Below are positions 1-7,845 of a stretch of DNA of 64,000 bases, piece after piece. Location: the NCBI GenBank assembly GCA_020024325.1, contig JAHHTY010000001.1, forward strand, positions 9,021-73,020, given 5' to 3'. Source of the DNA: Negativibacillus sp. GTDB lineage: Bacteria; Bacillota; Clostridia; Oscillospirales; Ruminococcaceae. Numbering within the stretch: the stretch's first letter is position 1; each line of letters opens with the position of its first letter. The position numbers and the translations under genes were made by a program. Below the pieces are notes generated by a model, which was not told the origin of the DNA, did not search any database, and worked only from the letters and a program-made list of their open reading frames with translations.

Positions 1-298
1 TCTCGTTACGAGCACGTACATACTCCCTGATTTTTCGATTACACCTCGCGGATAAAATTCGGTAAATCCACGGAATGAACGCTTGAGGTTCTCTCAGTGA
101 TGCTAAACCTCTGTAGGCTTCGATAAATGTTTCCGAAACCACATCTTCCGCATCGTGACTGTTTCCAAGGGTGTACAATGCGGTACGGTACAATGAAGGG
201 GCTACTGCTTCATAAAGCCTTGTAAAGCCCTCCTGACCTCCCTTCTGGGCATCCAGCACCAAAGCTGTGTCTAATTTCACCTCTACACCACCCATCAT
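1..298 (-). CDS. ECF-type RNA polymerase sigma factor, N-terminal part (cut by window edge)
   Basis: Reading the minus strand from 298 gives about 99 residues of a sigma-70 family protein: an early segment (LDAQKGGQEGFTRLYEAV), then the region 2 core (LGNSHDAEDVVSETFIEAYR, followed by PQAFIPWIYRI). This is the classic layout of extracytoplasmic-function sigma factors, which direct RNA polymerase to stress or signal-specific promoters. Region 4 lies beyond the window, so the gene is partial. Two adjacent ATG codons (298, 295) and a GTG at 283 preceded by GGTGG are all possible starts, so the exact N-terminus is uncertain. No anti-sigma gene is visible on this side. The family call is firm; the regulon cannot be inferred. 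Confidence 0.85.
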   Translation of the reverse strand, partial: MMGGVEVKLDTALVLDAQKGGQEGFTRLYEAVAPSLYRTALYTLGNSHDAEDVVSETFIEAYRGLASLREPQAFIPWIYRILSARCNRKIREYVRARNE

Positions 299-313
299 AA
301 AATTAGTGTCCCA

Positions 314-336
314 CAAACGCAGATTTATTGCGTTTG
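314..336 (-). promoter_or_regulatory. Hairpin in the 5' leader of the sigma factor gene
   Basis: CAAACGCA (314-321) is complementary to TGCGTTTG (329-336) with a 7-nt loop, 16 nt upstream of the first possible start codon. It could affect translation or be a protein site; no T-run follows, so it is not a terminator. Confidence 0.35.
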
Positions 337-434
337 CAGAAAAGTTTTTTGTGATATTTCCGATTATTTTTCAATGAATGAAAATACAAAATCGCTCGTT
401 CTTGCAAGCTAAATCACTCGCCAAATGTAAAACT

Positions 435-463
435 ATTATAATATATTTTCTTATGAAAAACAA
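435..463 (-). promoter_or_regulatory. Candidate sigma-A promoter of the sigma factor gene
   Basis: On the minus strand TTGTTT (458-463) and TATAAT (435-440) are 17 bp apart, about 135 bp upstream of the sigma factor start. The -10 is perfect and the -35 weak. Confidence 0.5.
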
Positions 464-488
464 CCGCTTCCCCCAATTTCTCCCAGTT

Positions 489-526
489 TAAAAAACAAAA
501 AGCAGCCTGCTTACAAAGCGGCTGCT
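489..526 (-). terminator. Rho-independent terminator after the CmpB-like gene
   Basis: On the minus strand AGCAGCC and GGCTGCT form a 7-bp stem (501-507 with 520-526), followed by a T-rich run, about 110 bp past the stop at 634. It would end the minus-strand transcript that starts near 6.2 kb. Confidence 0.75.
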
Positions 527-633
527 CAAAATTATACCCTAATTATAAACTGAAAAGTGAATAAAGCATCATGCTCTTGCATAGTTACTAAAATTGCAAA
601 AAAGATTCATTAAATTCTTACTTAAAAGAAAAC

Positions 634-1524
634 CTATTCCCCTTTTCGTTTTAAAATTTCTTCCTTCACACGTTCAAAGGCTTTTTCGTAACGGGTGGAG
701 TGCATATTAGGGAATGCACTGATTAAGCGACGGCGCAAAAAGCGATTTCGTTTTGCAACTTCTTTGATTCGGGTTTCCAAACGCTCGGCAGCTTCCCTTT
801 TTTCTGTTGCAATCTTTGCTGCCCACTCTTTTTTGCGTTCTTCCAATCGTTTTGTGTGTTCGGTTTTTCTTTCCTCCAGGTATTCGCGCAGTTCCATCTT
901 TCCAAGCTCAATGTCAAGCATATTCTGCTCCACTTTCTTTTGCAATTCCTGATGATTCTGCCTCAAATAATCCTCGGTATCCAGCTTTGCCTGTTCTACC
1001 ATCTGTTGGAGCTGCTTGAGAGTTCCGTTCAGGTCAAGGATGGTGCGTACTGTTACCACAAGGTCACTCACAAGGATAACTGCCAATACCGCACTGAATG
1101 TTGTTTCCATCCAAAACGGTAAGCTTGAAACCATTCCCTGCACCACAGGATCAACACAACGTGTTGCAAAGACCGACAGAACACCAAACATCAGCGAGTT
1201 TTTTAAACATACTCTGCCGTGAATATTAAAACGATAGGTAGAATAGTCCCACCATTTTGTAGCAAACAGTTTTTCTAAAAGATACCCGGTGATATACTCA
1301 ATTACACTGGTAACAATAACCCCCAAAAGGAACAGCAAAATCAAATTTTCGCTTACAGGACGCAAGAAAAACAGAACCGACAAAGCACCGAATCCATACA
1401 CAGGACACAGCGGACCATTTAAAAATCCTCTGTTTACAAACTTTTTCTGACCCACGGAACAATAGATTGTTTCACAAAGCCATCCCAAAAAGCTGTATAT
1501 TAAAAATGATAAAAACAGGTCCAA
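634..1524 (-). CDS. CmpB-like integral membrane protein (putative ABC-transporter type IV family)
   Basis: The 296-residue protein begins FLIYSFLGWLCETIYCSV and continues with RGFLNGPLCPVYGFG, the conserved opening of the family annotated as putative ABC-transporter type IV / CmpB. About five hydrophobic segments fill residues 1-160; residues 165-255 are a highly charged helix (repeated KRLEERKKEW-like heptads) that should form a cytoplasmic coiled coil. The start codon is TTG, supported by AAGGAGG seven nt upstream. It follows the dehydratase-like gene by 35 bp and precedes a terminator, so it is probably last in that transcript. The biochemical role of the family is not established; the ABC label rests on annotation tradition, and no ATP-binding domain is present here. 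Confidence 0.75.
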   Translation of the reverse strand: MDLFLSFLIYSFLGWLCETIYCSVGQKKFVNRGFLNGPLCPVYGFGALSVLFFLRPVSENLILLFLLGVIVTSVIEYITGYLLEKLFATKWWDYSTYRFNIHGRVCLKNSLMFGVLSVFATRCVDPVVQGMVSSLPFWMETTFSAVLAVILVSDLVVTVRTILDLNGTLKQLQQMVEQAKLDTEDYLRQNHQELQKKVEQNMLDIELGKMELREYLEERKTEHTKRLEERKKEWAAKIATEKREAAERLETRIKEVAKRNRFLRRRLISAFPNMHSTRYEKAFERVKEEILKRKGE

Positions 1525-1559
1525 AGTTTAGCCTCCTTCTGTTGAAACCATAAATTTTG

Positions 1560-3011
1560 CTAGACGTTTCCTCCCACAGGTTCCAAAACAATATCCCTGT
1601 TTGTTTCTTCACAACCACTCTGACTGGCAACAAATCCCAAAGTGCTTTTTTCTTGTTTTGCATTACATTTTATTTTGTGCTGTGTACTATCATTTTCTTT
1701 TGGTGCTTCCTGATTTTTAGGATGATTATTCTTTTTTTGAGTTTGTACATCATCACTTTGTGACGAAGCAATCAAACGTGCATTTGCCAGCATCAGCTTA
1801 ATTCTATTTTGCTGATTTACCTTTGATGCGCTGGAGTCATAGTCTACTGCCACAATATTAGCTTGTGGATTTTTTTCTTTAATAACTCTCATCACACCTT
1901 TTCCGCAAATGTGGTTTGGCAGACAGCCAAACGGCTGAGTACAAACAATATTGTTGACCTTATAATGTTGAATCAGTTCTACCATTTCAGCGGTCAATAA
2001 CCAACCTTCTCCCATCTTAACACCTTTGCTGATATATCCTTCAGTGGATTCAATGGTATTTTCAAAACGGCATGGTGGTTGGAAATCGCTGTTTTCTTCA
2101 ATTAAACGAATCATATCGCTCTTTCGGTTACGCAAAAAACGGTTGACTTTGTGCATCACTGCTGCTTTTGCTTTTCCAATCCCATACAGTTGGTAATCAA
2201 ACTCTGCGTTATGGGTACAATACAATAAAAAGTCGAACAAACCGGGGCAAACAACTTCGCATCCTTCGGACAGAAGAAACTCTTCCAAATTATTGTTGCC
2301 TAAAGGAGAATATTTTACATAAATCTCGCCTACAACTCCTACCTTTATTTTTTCTTCCTGTGTTCGCTGTACTTTTTTGAAGCGGTCGATGATTTTTCTC
2401 ATCAGCTGTGCAACTTCCTTCCAACGCAGCAGTTTTTTACAGAAAAGTTGCTGTGCCAATGCCACACTGTCCTCTACTGCCTTTTGGCTTTCCCCACTTT
2501 GTTTTTCATATGGTATACACTGATTGTACAATGTCATAATCAAATCACCGCACAAGCATCCATAAACTGCCTGCAGCAGCATAGAGATTGGCAAAGAAAA
2601 GCCGCCTGACTGCTCACTTTTAATAAAGCTTGCAGAGATGACCGGAATATCCCCATATCCGCATTTGTTCAATGCCTTGCGCAGCAAATGAATATAATTT
2701 GATGCTCGGCATCCACCACCTGTTTGGGTAATCAGCAAAGCCACCTTGTCCAAAGGCAAATCACAATGTTCCAGTGCATCTATCATCTGACCGATGACAA
2801 GCTGTGCCGGATAACAGGTATCGTTATGTACATTTTTTAATCCTTGGTCAATCACACCTTGCCCAAAGTTATCTAAAATTCGGATATGATACCCATAATT
2901 TTCCAGAACATTACCCAGTATCTTAAAATGAATCGGCAACATTGTCGGAATCAGAATTGTGTGGGTCTTTTTCATCTCTTTGGTAAAAGGTACTTTTTTT
3001 ATTTGTTCCAT
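1560..3011 (-). CDS. 2-hydroxyacyl-CoA dehydratase-like protein (C-terminal partner of the activator protein)
   Basis: This 483-residue protein carries the cysteine-bearing motifs of the last third of the giant clostridial activator/dehydratase proteins: CYPAQLVIGQM near residue 67, GGGCRASNYIHLLRKAL near 98, and CTQPFGCLPNHICGKG near 360. Family members resemble the HgdB/FldC fold that holds an iron-sulfur cluster. The last ~65 residues are a polar, Lys/Asn/Gln-rich tail unlike the rest. The gene starts at ATG 3011 with AGAAAGG upstream, 68 bp after the stop of the activator gene, so both are probably co-expressed. In many Clostridia these parts are one ~1400-residue protein; here they are separate. 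The substrate is unknown. Confidence 0.75.
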   Translation of the reverse strand: MEQIKKVPFTKEMKKTHTILIPTMLPIHFKILGNVLENYGYHIRILDNFGQGVIDQGLKNVHNDTCYPAQLVIGQMIDALEHCDLPLDKVALLITQTGGGCRASNYIHLLRKALNKCGYGDIPVISASFIKSEQSGGFSLPISMLLQAVYGCLCGDLIMTLYNQCIPYEKQSGESQKAVEDSVALAQQLFCKKLLRWKEVAQLMRKIIDRFKKVQRTQEEKIKVGVVGEIYVKYSPLGNNNLEEFLLSEGCEVVCPGLFDFLLYCTHNAEFDYQLYGIGKAKAAVMHKVNRFLRNRKSDMIRLIEENSDFQPPCRFENTIESTEGYISKGVKMGEGWLLTAEMVELIQHYKVNNIVCTQPFGCLPNHICGKGVMRVIKEKNPQANIVAVDYDSSASKVNQQNRIKLMLANARLIASSQSDDVQTQKKNNHPKNQEAPKENDSTQHKIKCNAKQEKSTLGFVASQSGCEETNRDIVLEPVGGNV

Positions 3012-3079
3012 CTAAAACCATACCTTTCTGTTGCTTATAAGTCAAATTTTTATTTTTTAACTGCTAAACATCTGCTGCC

Positions 3080-6058
3080 CTACTTTTTATTGTGGGCATC
3101 TCGCTCCTTCACTGCTCCAATTAAGGAACGCAAACGAATCTTAACTGCACCCAGATTGTTGATTTCATCAATTTTCAGCTGAGTATACAACCGACCGCCT
3201 TGTGCCAGAATTGCGGAAACTTCATCGGTGGTTATTGCATCAATTCCACAGCCAAAAGAAACCAACTGAACCAGTTCACAGTCATCATGTTCGGTAACAT
3301 ATTTTGCTGCATTATATAATCTGGAATGGTAAGTCCATTGGTTTAATACATTCGGACGAACCGGTTCTACCAAATCCGCTACACAATCCTCGGTAATTAC
3401 CACTAATCCTAACGAGGTCATCAGCTGGTTAATACCGTGATTGATTTCCGGATCGATATGGTAAGGTCTGCCACATAAAACAATTGTTTTTAGATGATTC
3501 TCCCGTGCAAACTGCAATGCTTGCTGTCCTTTCGCCTTAATATCCTCAATCTGATTGTGATAACGCTCATAAGCATTCTTAGCTGCCTTTTTTACTTCTT
3601 TACGTGTAATATCCGGGAATTCTTTGTTCAGCGCTTCCCAAATTTTTTTAGGAAATTCCTTTTGTGCCGATAAATTAAGATATGGATACAGATAGCGTAC
3701 CGATTTTAATTTATCCACATTGGAAGACAACAGCTCCGGATAGTATGCAACCACCGGACAATTAAAATGATTATCACCCTTATGTTCATCAAAATTATAA
3801 CTCATGCAAGGGTAAAATATTGTATCTGCACCTTTTTCCAGCAGGTTTTCGATATGACCGTGCATCAGCTTTGCCGGGTAGCACGCTGTATCGGAAGGAA
3901 CAGAATACTGCCCTTTTGCATACAGCTGTCGGGAAGAAAGATCGGAAATTATGATATCAAAGTCAAGTGTACGGAAAAACTCAACCCAGAAAAAGAGGTT
4001 CTCATACATATTTAGTCCAAGAGGAAGCCCAATAGTACCTCTCTTAGCAGGGTCTTGCTTTCTTTTTCGGTCACACTCTTGACGAAGTGCATCAATCTGC
4101 TCTAACTTATAACGGTATAAATCCGGCAGTTCTTTTTCTTTTCCTAATCCCAGTGGTTTTTCACATCGATTTCCCGAAATATAGCGTTCTCCTCCGGCAA
4201 AGGTGTTGATGGTCAAATTGCAGTGGTTTGTACAACCTTTGCAGACTACCGGTTTCGATTCATGTTCAAACTGTTCCAGTTCCTGCTTTGATAAGATTGT
4301 GGATTCTCTGTCTTTTTGTCCTGCCTCATAAATCCCCTTACCATAAATAGCAGCTCCATAAGCTCCCATCAAACCGGCAATGTTGGGACGGACAACCGGA
4401 TGCCCAATCTCCTGTTCAAAACTTCTGAGGACTGCATCATTCAGGAAGGTTCCGCCCTGCACCACAATGTGCTCGCCCAGCTCGGCGGCATTGCGGGCAC
4501 GGATAACCTTATAAAGCACGTTTTTCACAACACTCATCGAAAGACCGGCTGAGATGTCCTCAACACTTGCCCCATCCTTTTGCGCCTGCTTAACCGACGA
4601 ATTCATAAACACGGTGCATCTGGAACCCAAATCCACCGGATATTTTGAGAACAGACCCAAATGTGCAAACTGCTCCGCAGTATATCCCATCGACTTTGCA
4701 AAAGTTTCAATAAAAGAGCCACATCCCGAAGAACACGCCTCATTCAGCATGATAGAGTCAATCGCATCATCTTTTATTTTAAAACATTTGATGTCCTGTC
4801 CACCAATATCCAAAATAAAATCGACCTTAGGGTCAAAGTGCTGTGCCGCCTTAAAATGAGCAATCGTTTCCACAATACCGTCATCCAGATGAAATGCGTG
4901 TTTAATCAGTTCCTCTCCATATCCGGTGGATACGGCATATCGAATGGTAATGCGCTCCCCACACACTTCATAAATTTTTTTAAGCTGTTCTCTGACAATC
5001 TGTACCGGATTGCCCTGATTTGAACTGTAATAACAATAGAGCGTTTCATAGGAATCGCTCATTAAAACTAATTTTGTTGTGGTCGAGCCGCAGTCAATTC
5101 CAAGATATGCATCTCCGCTGTATTGGGAAGCATCTTTCCATGGAACATTTGCTTTGTGGTGTCTTTTTACAAACTCATCATGTTCTTTTTCACTGGTAAA
5201 CAGCGGTTTTAGATATTGCGTTGTTTTTGAGCGGGAGGATGCGTTTTCCAGTGTGGAAATAAATTCCTCATATGTATATTCTTTTTCCAAACCTCTGGTA
5301 AAAATGGCAGTACCCATGGCAACCGCATACTGAGCCCAGGATGGAAAAACTGCATTTTCCTTTGAAAGTTTCAGTGTCTGTGCAAAGCGCTGCTGTAATC
5401 CCTTAAAGAAAAAGAGCGGACCTCCTAAAAACAATACCTTACCTTCAATTTTTCTTCCTTGGCTTAATCCTGTGACCGTTTGATCAACCACAGCTTGGAA
5501 AATACTTGCGGAAACGTCTTCTTTTCTCGCACCTTGATTGAGCAGCGGCTGAATGTCCGTTTTTGCAAAAACACCACAGCGAGAAGCAATTGGATAAATT
5601 CTTTCGTGCTTTAAACTAAGGCTGTCCAGCTCCTCAGGCGTGATGTTGAGCAAAGTTGCCATCTGGTCAATGAACGCTCCTGTACCACCTGCACAACTTC
5701 CATTCATTCTTTCTTCCAATCCGCCACTGAGGAAAATAACCTTTGCATCTTCTCCTCCCAGCTCGATAACTGCATCGGTATCCGGTTCATATTCCATAAC
5801 TGTTTTATAAGTAGCAAATACCTCTTGAACAAAATCAACCCCGGCATCTTCTGAAAATCCAAGTCCTGCAGACCCGGATATCGCCGCATGAAATTTTGTT
5901 CCTTCCAGAAATTTTCTTGCACCTGCAAGTGCTTGCAGAGTTGCCTGCCGCACCTGTGACATATGGCGCTGATAAACCTGATAAAGGATCTTTTCTTCTT
6001 CCATAACAACAACTTTAACTGTTGTCGAACCAATATCAATTCCTACGTTTCTACTCAA
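3080..6058 (-). CDS. BcrA/BadF-type CoA-dehydratase activase with tandem ATPase domains and DUF2229
   Basis: Two ASKHA ATPase domains are visible, opening with VGIDIGSTTVKV (residues 5-16) and YLGIDCGSTTTK (about 319), each with its cysteine/glycine loop (CAGGTGAF near 122; ACSSGCGSF near 442). These match the activator of 2-hydroxyglutaryl-CoA dehydratase, which injects an electron into the dehydratase at the cost of ATP through a [4Fe-4S] cluster. A further cysteine group (CKGCTNHC near 606, plus C632) precedes a DUF2229-like region (about 650-880). I place the start at TTG 6058: AGGGGAG lies just upstream and the product then begins at the conserved SRNVGIDIG. An upstream ATG at 6145 would add 29 unsupported residues. 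Large orphan members of this family have no confirmed substrate. Confidence 0.85.
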   Translation of the reverse strand: MSRNVGIDIGSTTVKVVVMEEEKILYQVYQRHMSQVRQATLQALAGARKFLEGTKFHAAISGSAGLGFSEDAGVDFVQEVFATYKTVMEYEPDTDAVIELGGEDAKVIFLSGGLEERMNGSCAGGTGAFIDQMATLLNITPEELDSLSLKHERIYPIASRCGVFAKTDIQPLLNQGARKEDVSASIFQAVVDQTVTGLSQGRKIEGKVLFLGGPLFFFKGLQQRFAQTLKLSKENAVFPSWAQYAVAMGTAIFTRGLEKEYTYEEFISTLENASSRSKTTQYLKPLFTSEKEHDEFVKRHHKANVPWKDASQYSGDAYLGIDCGSTTTKLVLMSDSYETLYCYYSSNQGNPVQIVREQLKKIYEVCGERITIRYAVSTGYGEELIKHAFHLDDGIVETIAHFKAAQHFDPKVDFILDIGGQDIKCFKIKDDAIDSIMLNEACSSGCGSFIETFAKSMGYTAEQFAHLGLFSKYPVDLGSRCTVFMNSSVKQAQKDGASVEDISAGLSMSVVKNVLYKVIRARNAAELGEHIVVQGGTFLNDAVLRSFEQEIGHPVVRPNIAGLMGAYGAAIYGKGIYEAGQKDRESTILSKQELEQFEHESKPVVCKGCTNHCNLTINTFAGGERYISGNRCEKPLGLGKEKELPDLYRYKLEQIDALRQECDRKRKQDPAKRGTIGLPLGLNMYENLFFWVEFFRTLDFDIIISDLSSRQLYAKGQYSVPSDTACYPAKLMHGHIENLLEKGADTIFYPCMSYNFDEHKGDNHFNCPVVAYYPELLSSNVDKLKSVRYLYPYLNLSAQKEFPKKIWEALNKEFPDITRKEVKKAAKNAYERYHNQIEDIKAKGQQALQFARENHLKTIVLCGRPYHIDPEINHGINQLMTSLGLVVITEDCVADLVEPVRPNVLNQWTYHSRLYNAAKYVTEHDDCELVQLVSFGCGIDAITTDEVSAILAQGGRLYTQLKIDEINNLGAVKIRLRSLIGAVKERDAHNKK

Positions 6059-6222
6059 TATTCTCCCCTGCCGTTTCCAAAACACATGGCATTTTTCATT
6101 AAGCCCGTAGTAAAAGGCTGCCATATTGCCCCTGTTTTTCTGCATTACAACTTTTCTGTGTATCTCTCAGTTTTGCAAAAGTTTCCTATTTATTAGGGCA
6201 GTATTCTTTTTGTGTATCTCAT

Positions 6223-6251
6223 ATTATAAAGCCTTATAAAAAAAGTGTCAA
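6223..6251 (-). promoter_or_regulatory. Consensus sigma-A promoter of the activase operon
   Basis: TTGACA (6246-6251) and TATAAT (6223-6228) on the minus strand are separated by exactly 17 bp, both perfect, about 165 bp before the TTG start at 6058. Confidence 0.8.
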
Positions 6252-6381
6252 TTATTACAAAATGCAATTCACATTCTATTCAGAATTACTTTTTTCTATA
6301 ACATAAATTGTCAAAATTTTACATCATTTTATATTAAATTATATGAATTTTGCAGAAATTTGCTTTAACGCGTAAAAGCAG

Positions 6382-6410
6382 TTGACAGATATATAAAACT
6401 GTCGTATATT
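6382..6410 (+). promoter_or_regulatory. Sigma-A promoter of the aro operon
   Basis: TTGACA (6382-6387), a 17-bp spacer and TATATT (6405-6410) form a near-consensus promoter. Transcription should start near 6417, about 50 nt before a Phe/Tyr-rich leader ORF. It is the only clear promoter upstream of aroB. Confidence 0.85.
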
Positions 6411-6431
6411 TTTTATATCGCAGTTTTATAT
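6391..6431. promoter_or_regulatory. 11-bp perfect inverted repeat flanking the aro -10 (candidate operator)
   Basis: ATATAAAACTG (6391-6401) is repeated in inverse as CAGTTTTATAT (6421-6431). The left arm lies in the promoter spacer and the right arm just past the likely start site, so it cannot be an RNA hairpin of the transcript. It is placed as a repressor operator would be. The regulator is unknown. Confidence 0.55.
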
Positions 6432-6466
6432 TTACAGTAAGCTGTCTTTGAGCAGGAGGATTTTTT

Positions 6467-6544
6467 ATGAACCGCAAACCGATGACATCCTATTTTTTTG
6501 CATACTTTTTAAGTGCAGATCGATTTTATCATGCAAACTTTTAA
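6467..6544 (+). CDS. Phe/Tyr-rich leader peptide of the aroB-aroA-aroC-pheA operon
   Basis: A 25-codon ORF starts with ATG at 6467 behind a strong AGGAGGA (6455-6461) and ends with TAA at 6542-6544. Its product, MNRKPMTSYFFAYFLSADRF followed by YHANF, has five Phe and three Tyr in its last 17 residues. This is the type of composition seen in the enterobacterial pheA and pheST leader peptides, where ribosomes starved for charged tRNA-Phe stall and prevent termination. Promoter upstream, intrinsic terminator 100 nt downstream and an operon that ends in prephenate dehydratase all fit attenuation by phenylalanine supply. The ORF is too short for routine gene calling. Translation and regulation are inferred, not shown. 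Confidence 0.8.
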   Translation: MNRKPMTSYFFAYFLSADRFYHANF

Positions 6545-6559
6545 TACAGGTGCCAAAAG

Positions 6560-6574
6560 AAAAGGGTTGCGGCA
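6560..6574 (+). promoter_or_regulatory. Candidate antiterminator strand of the aro leader RNA
   Basis: AAAAG (6560-6564) and CGGCA (6570-6574) can pair with CTTTT and TGCCG inside 6642-6654, the 5' arm of the terminator, giving ten base pairs around a small internal loop. The same CGGCA could instead pair with TGCC at 6551-6554. These are hand-found pairings; folding energies were not computed. Confidence 0.4.
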
Positions 6575-6643
6575 AAGCAGCATTTATCACTGCTATGTTG
6601 TAAACAAAAGATTTTCCGAAAAATAATTCCGGTTTCAAATCTG

Positions 6644-6680
6644 CCGATGCTTTTGACAAAAAGCATCGGTCTTTTTATTT
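6644..6680 (+). terminator. Intrinsic terminator (attenuator) between the leader peptide and aroB
   Basis: CCGATGCTTTT (6644-6654) pairs perfectly with AAAAGCATCGG (6659-6669) across a GACA loop, followed by TCTTTTTATTTT. It sits after the leader ORF and about 100 bp before aroB, so transcripts from 6417 must read through it to express the operon. Confidence 0.9.
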
Positions 6681-6783
6681 TGACTATAATCTAAACTGAC
6701 AAACAGTTTCATTCTGCTACTGATAATATAAAAAAAGTTTCTTCACCTAAAATATTTTCCCTTGAAAGGAGCTGTGATTTCAC

Positions 6784-7845
6784 TTGAAAACTGTAACCGT
6801 TAATGCAAGTGTTACCTACGATGTTCTCATTGAAAATGGTTGTTTGAAGCAATGCGGCACATTTGCCGGCAAAGTTTTTGATTCTTCTTCCACCGCTGCC
6901 ATCATCACAGATGACACTGTTGCCCATCTGTATCTTGACACTGTTATTTCTTCTTTGCAAAGTGCAGGTTTTTCAGTTTGTTCTTTTATTTTTCCACACG
7001 GAGAAGATTCCAAGTCCTCCTCTGTACTGATGGAGGTCTATCATTTTCTTGCCGAAAACAATATTACCCGAACAGATTTTATTGTTGCACTCGGAGGCGG
7101 TGTTGTTGGTGATCTTGCAGGATTTGCTGCTGCCACCTATCTGCGTGGAATTCGTTTTATGCAAATACCCACAACCTTTCTTGCAGCGATTGATTCTTCC
7201 GTAGGCGGAAAAACAGCTATCAATATTGATGCCGGAAAAAACCTTGTCGGCGCCTTTCACCAGCCATCGCTTGTTGTTTGTGACCCTACTGTTTTTCGCA
7301 CTCTCTCTTGTCAAATCTTTGCAGACGGATGTGCTGAAATGATTAAATATGCCATGATTTGGAGTGAAGACTTCCTGCAATTATTGGAACAGTGTAAACT
7401 TCAAAATCAAATAGAAGATATCATTGCTTATTGCGTCGATATTAAGCGTCAAGTTGTCGAACAAGATGAGAATGATTGCGGTATCCGCATGATTTTAAAC
7501 TATGGTCACACCCTTGGTCATGCTATCGAAAAGGTAACTGAACATACTGTTACTCACGGTCAGGGCGTTGCGATGGGAATGATGTTGATTACCCGTTTGG
7601 GCATTCGGATGGGCTTGTGTGATTCTTCCCTCCTTAGACGTCTGTCATCTATTCTGCAAAAGTATCATCTACCTACTGTATATGATGGCTCTCTTGCCGA
7701 ACTTGCTCAAGTATGCCTTTTGGATAAAAAAAGGGCAGGAAAACAAATTCGCTTGATTTTTGTTTCCACACCCGGTCAAGCTCAAATTGTTCCTGTTGAT
7801 ACCGATATTTTAACAACAATGCTAAAGGGGGAACTGCCATGCTAA
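6784..7845 (+). CDS. aroB: 3-dehydroquinate synthase
   Basis: AroB converts DAHP to 3-dehydroquinate, the second step of the shikimate pathway, with NAD and a divalent metal. The 353-residue product shows the NAD-binding GGGVVGDLAGF segment (about residue 103), the SVGGKTAIN loop and the metal-binding NYGHTLGHAIE motif (about 239-249). The start is TTG at 6784, which gives the usual KTVTVNAS opening; AAGGAG lies 12 nt upstream, a rather long spacing. It is the first structural gene after the attenuator and overlaps aroA by 7 bp. Length is normal for the family. Confidence 0.95.
   Translation: MKTVTVNASVTYDVLIENGCLKQCGTFAGKVFDSSSTAAIITDDTVAHLYLDTVISSLQSAGFSVCSFIFPHGEDSKSSSVLMEVYHFLAENNITRTDFIVALGGGVVGDLAGFAAATYLRGIRFMQIPTTFLAAIDSSVGGKTAINIDAGKNLVGAFHQPSLVVCDPTVFRTLSCQIFADGCAEMIKYAMIWSEDFLQLLEQCKLQNQIEDIIAYCVDIKRQVVEQDENDCGIRMILNYGHTLGHAIEKVTEHTVTHGQGVAMGMMLITRLGIRMGLCDSSLLRRLSSILQKYHLPTVYDGSLAELAQVCLLDKKRAGKQIRLIFVSTPGQAQIVPVDTDILTTMLKGELPC

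Noticed and set aside
6465..6659. 64-aa frame on the minus strand over the aro leader
   Set aside because: It runs antisense through the leader peptide and terminator and has no ribosome binding site.
6545..6783. T-box riboswitch upstream of aroB
   Set aside because: No TGGNACCNCG-type antiterminator sequence; the leader peptide explains the terminator better.
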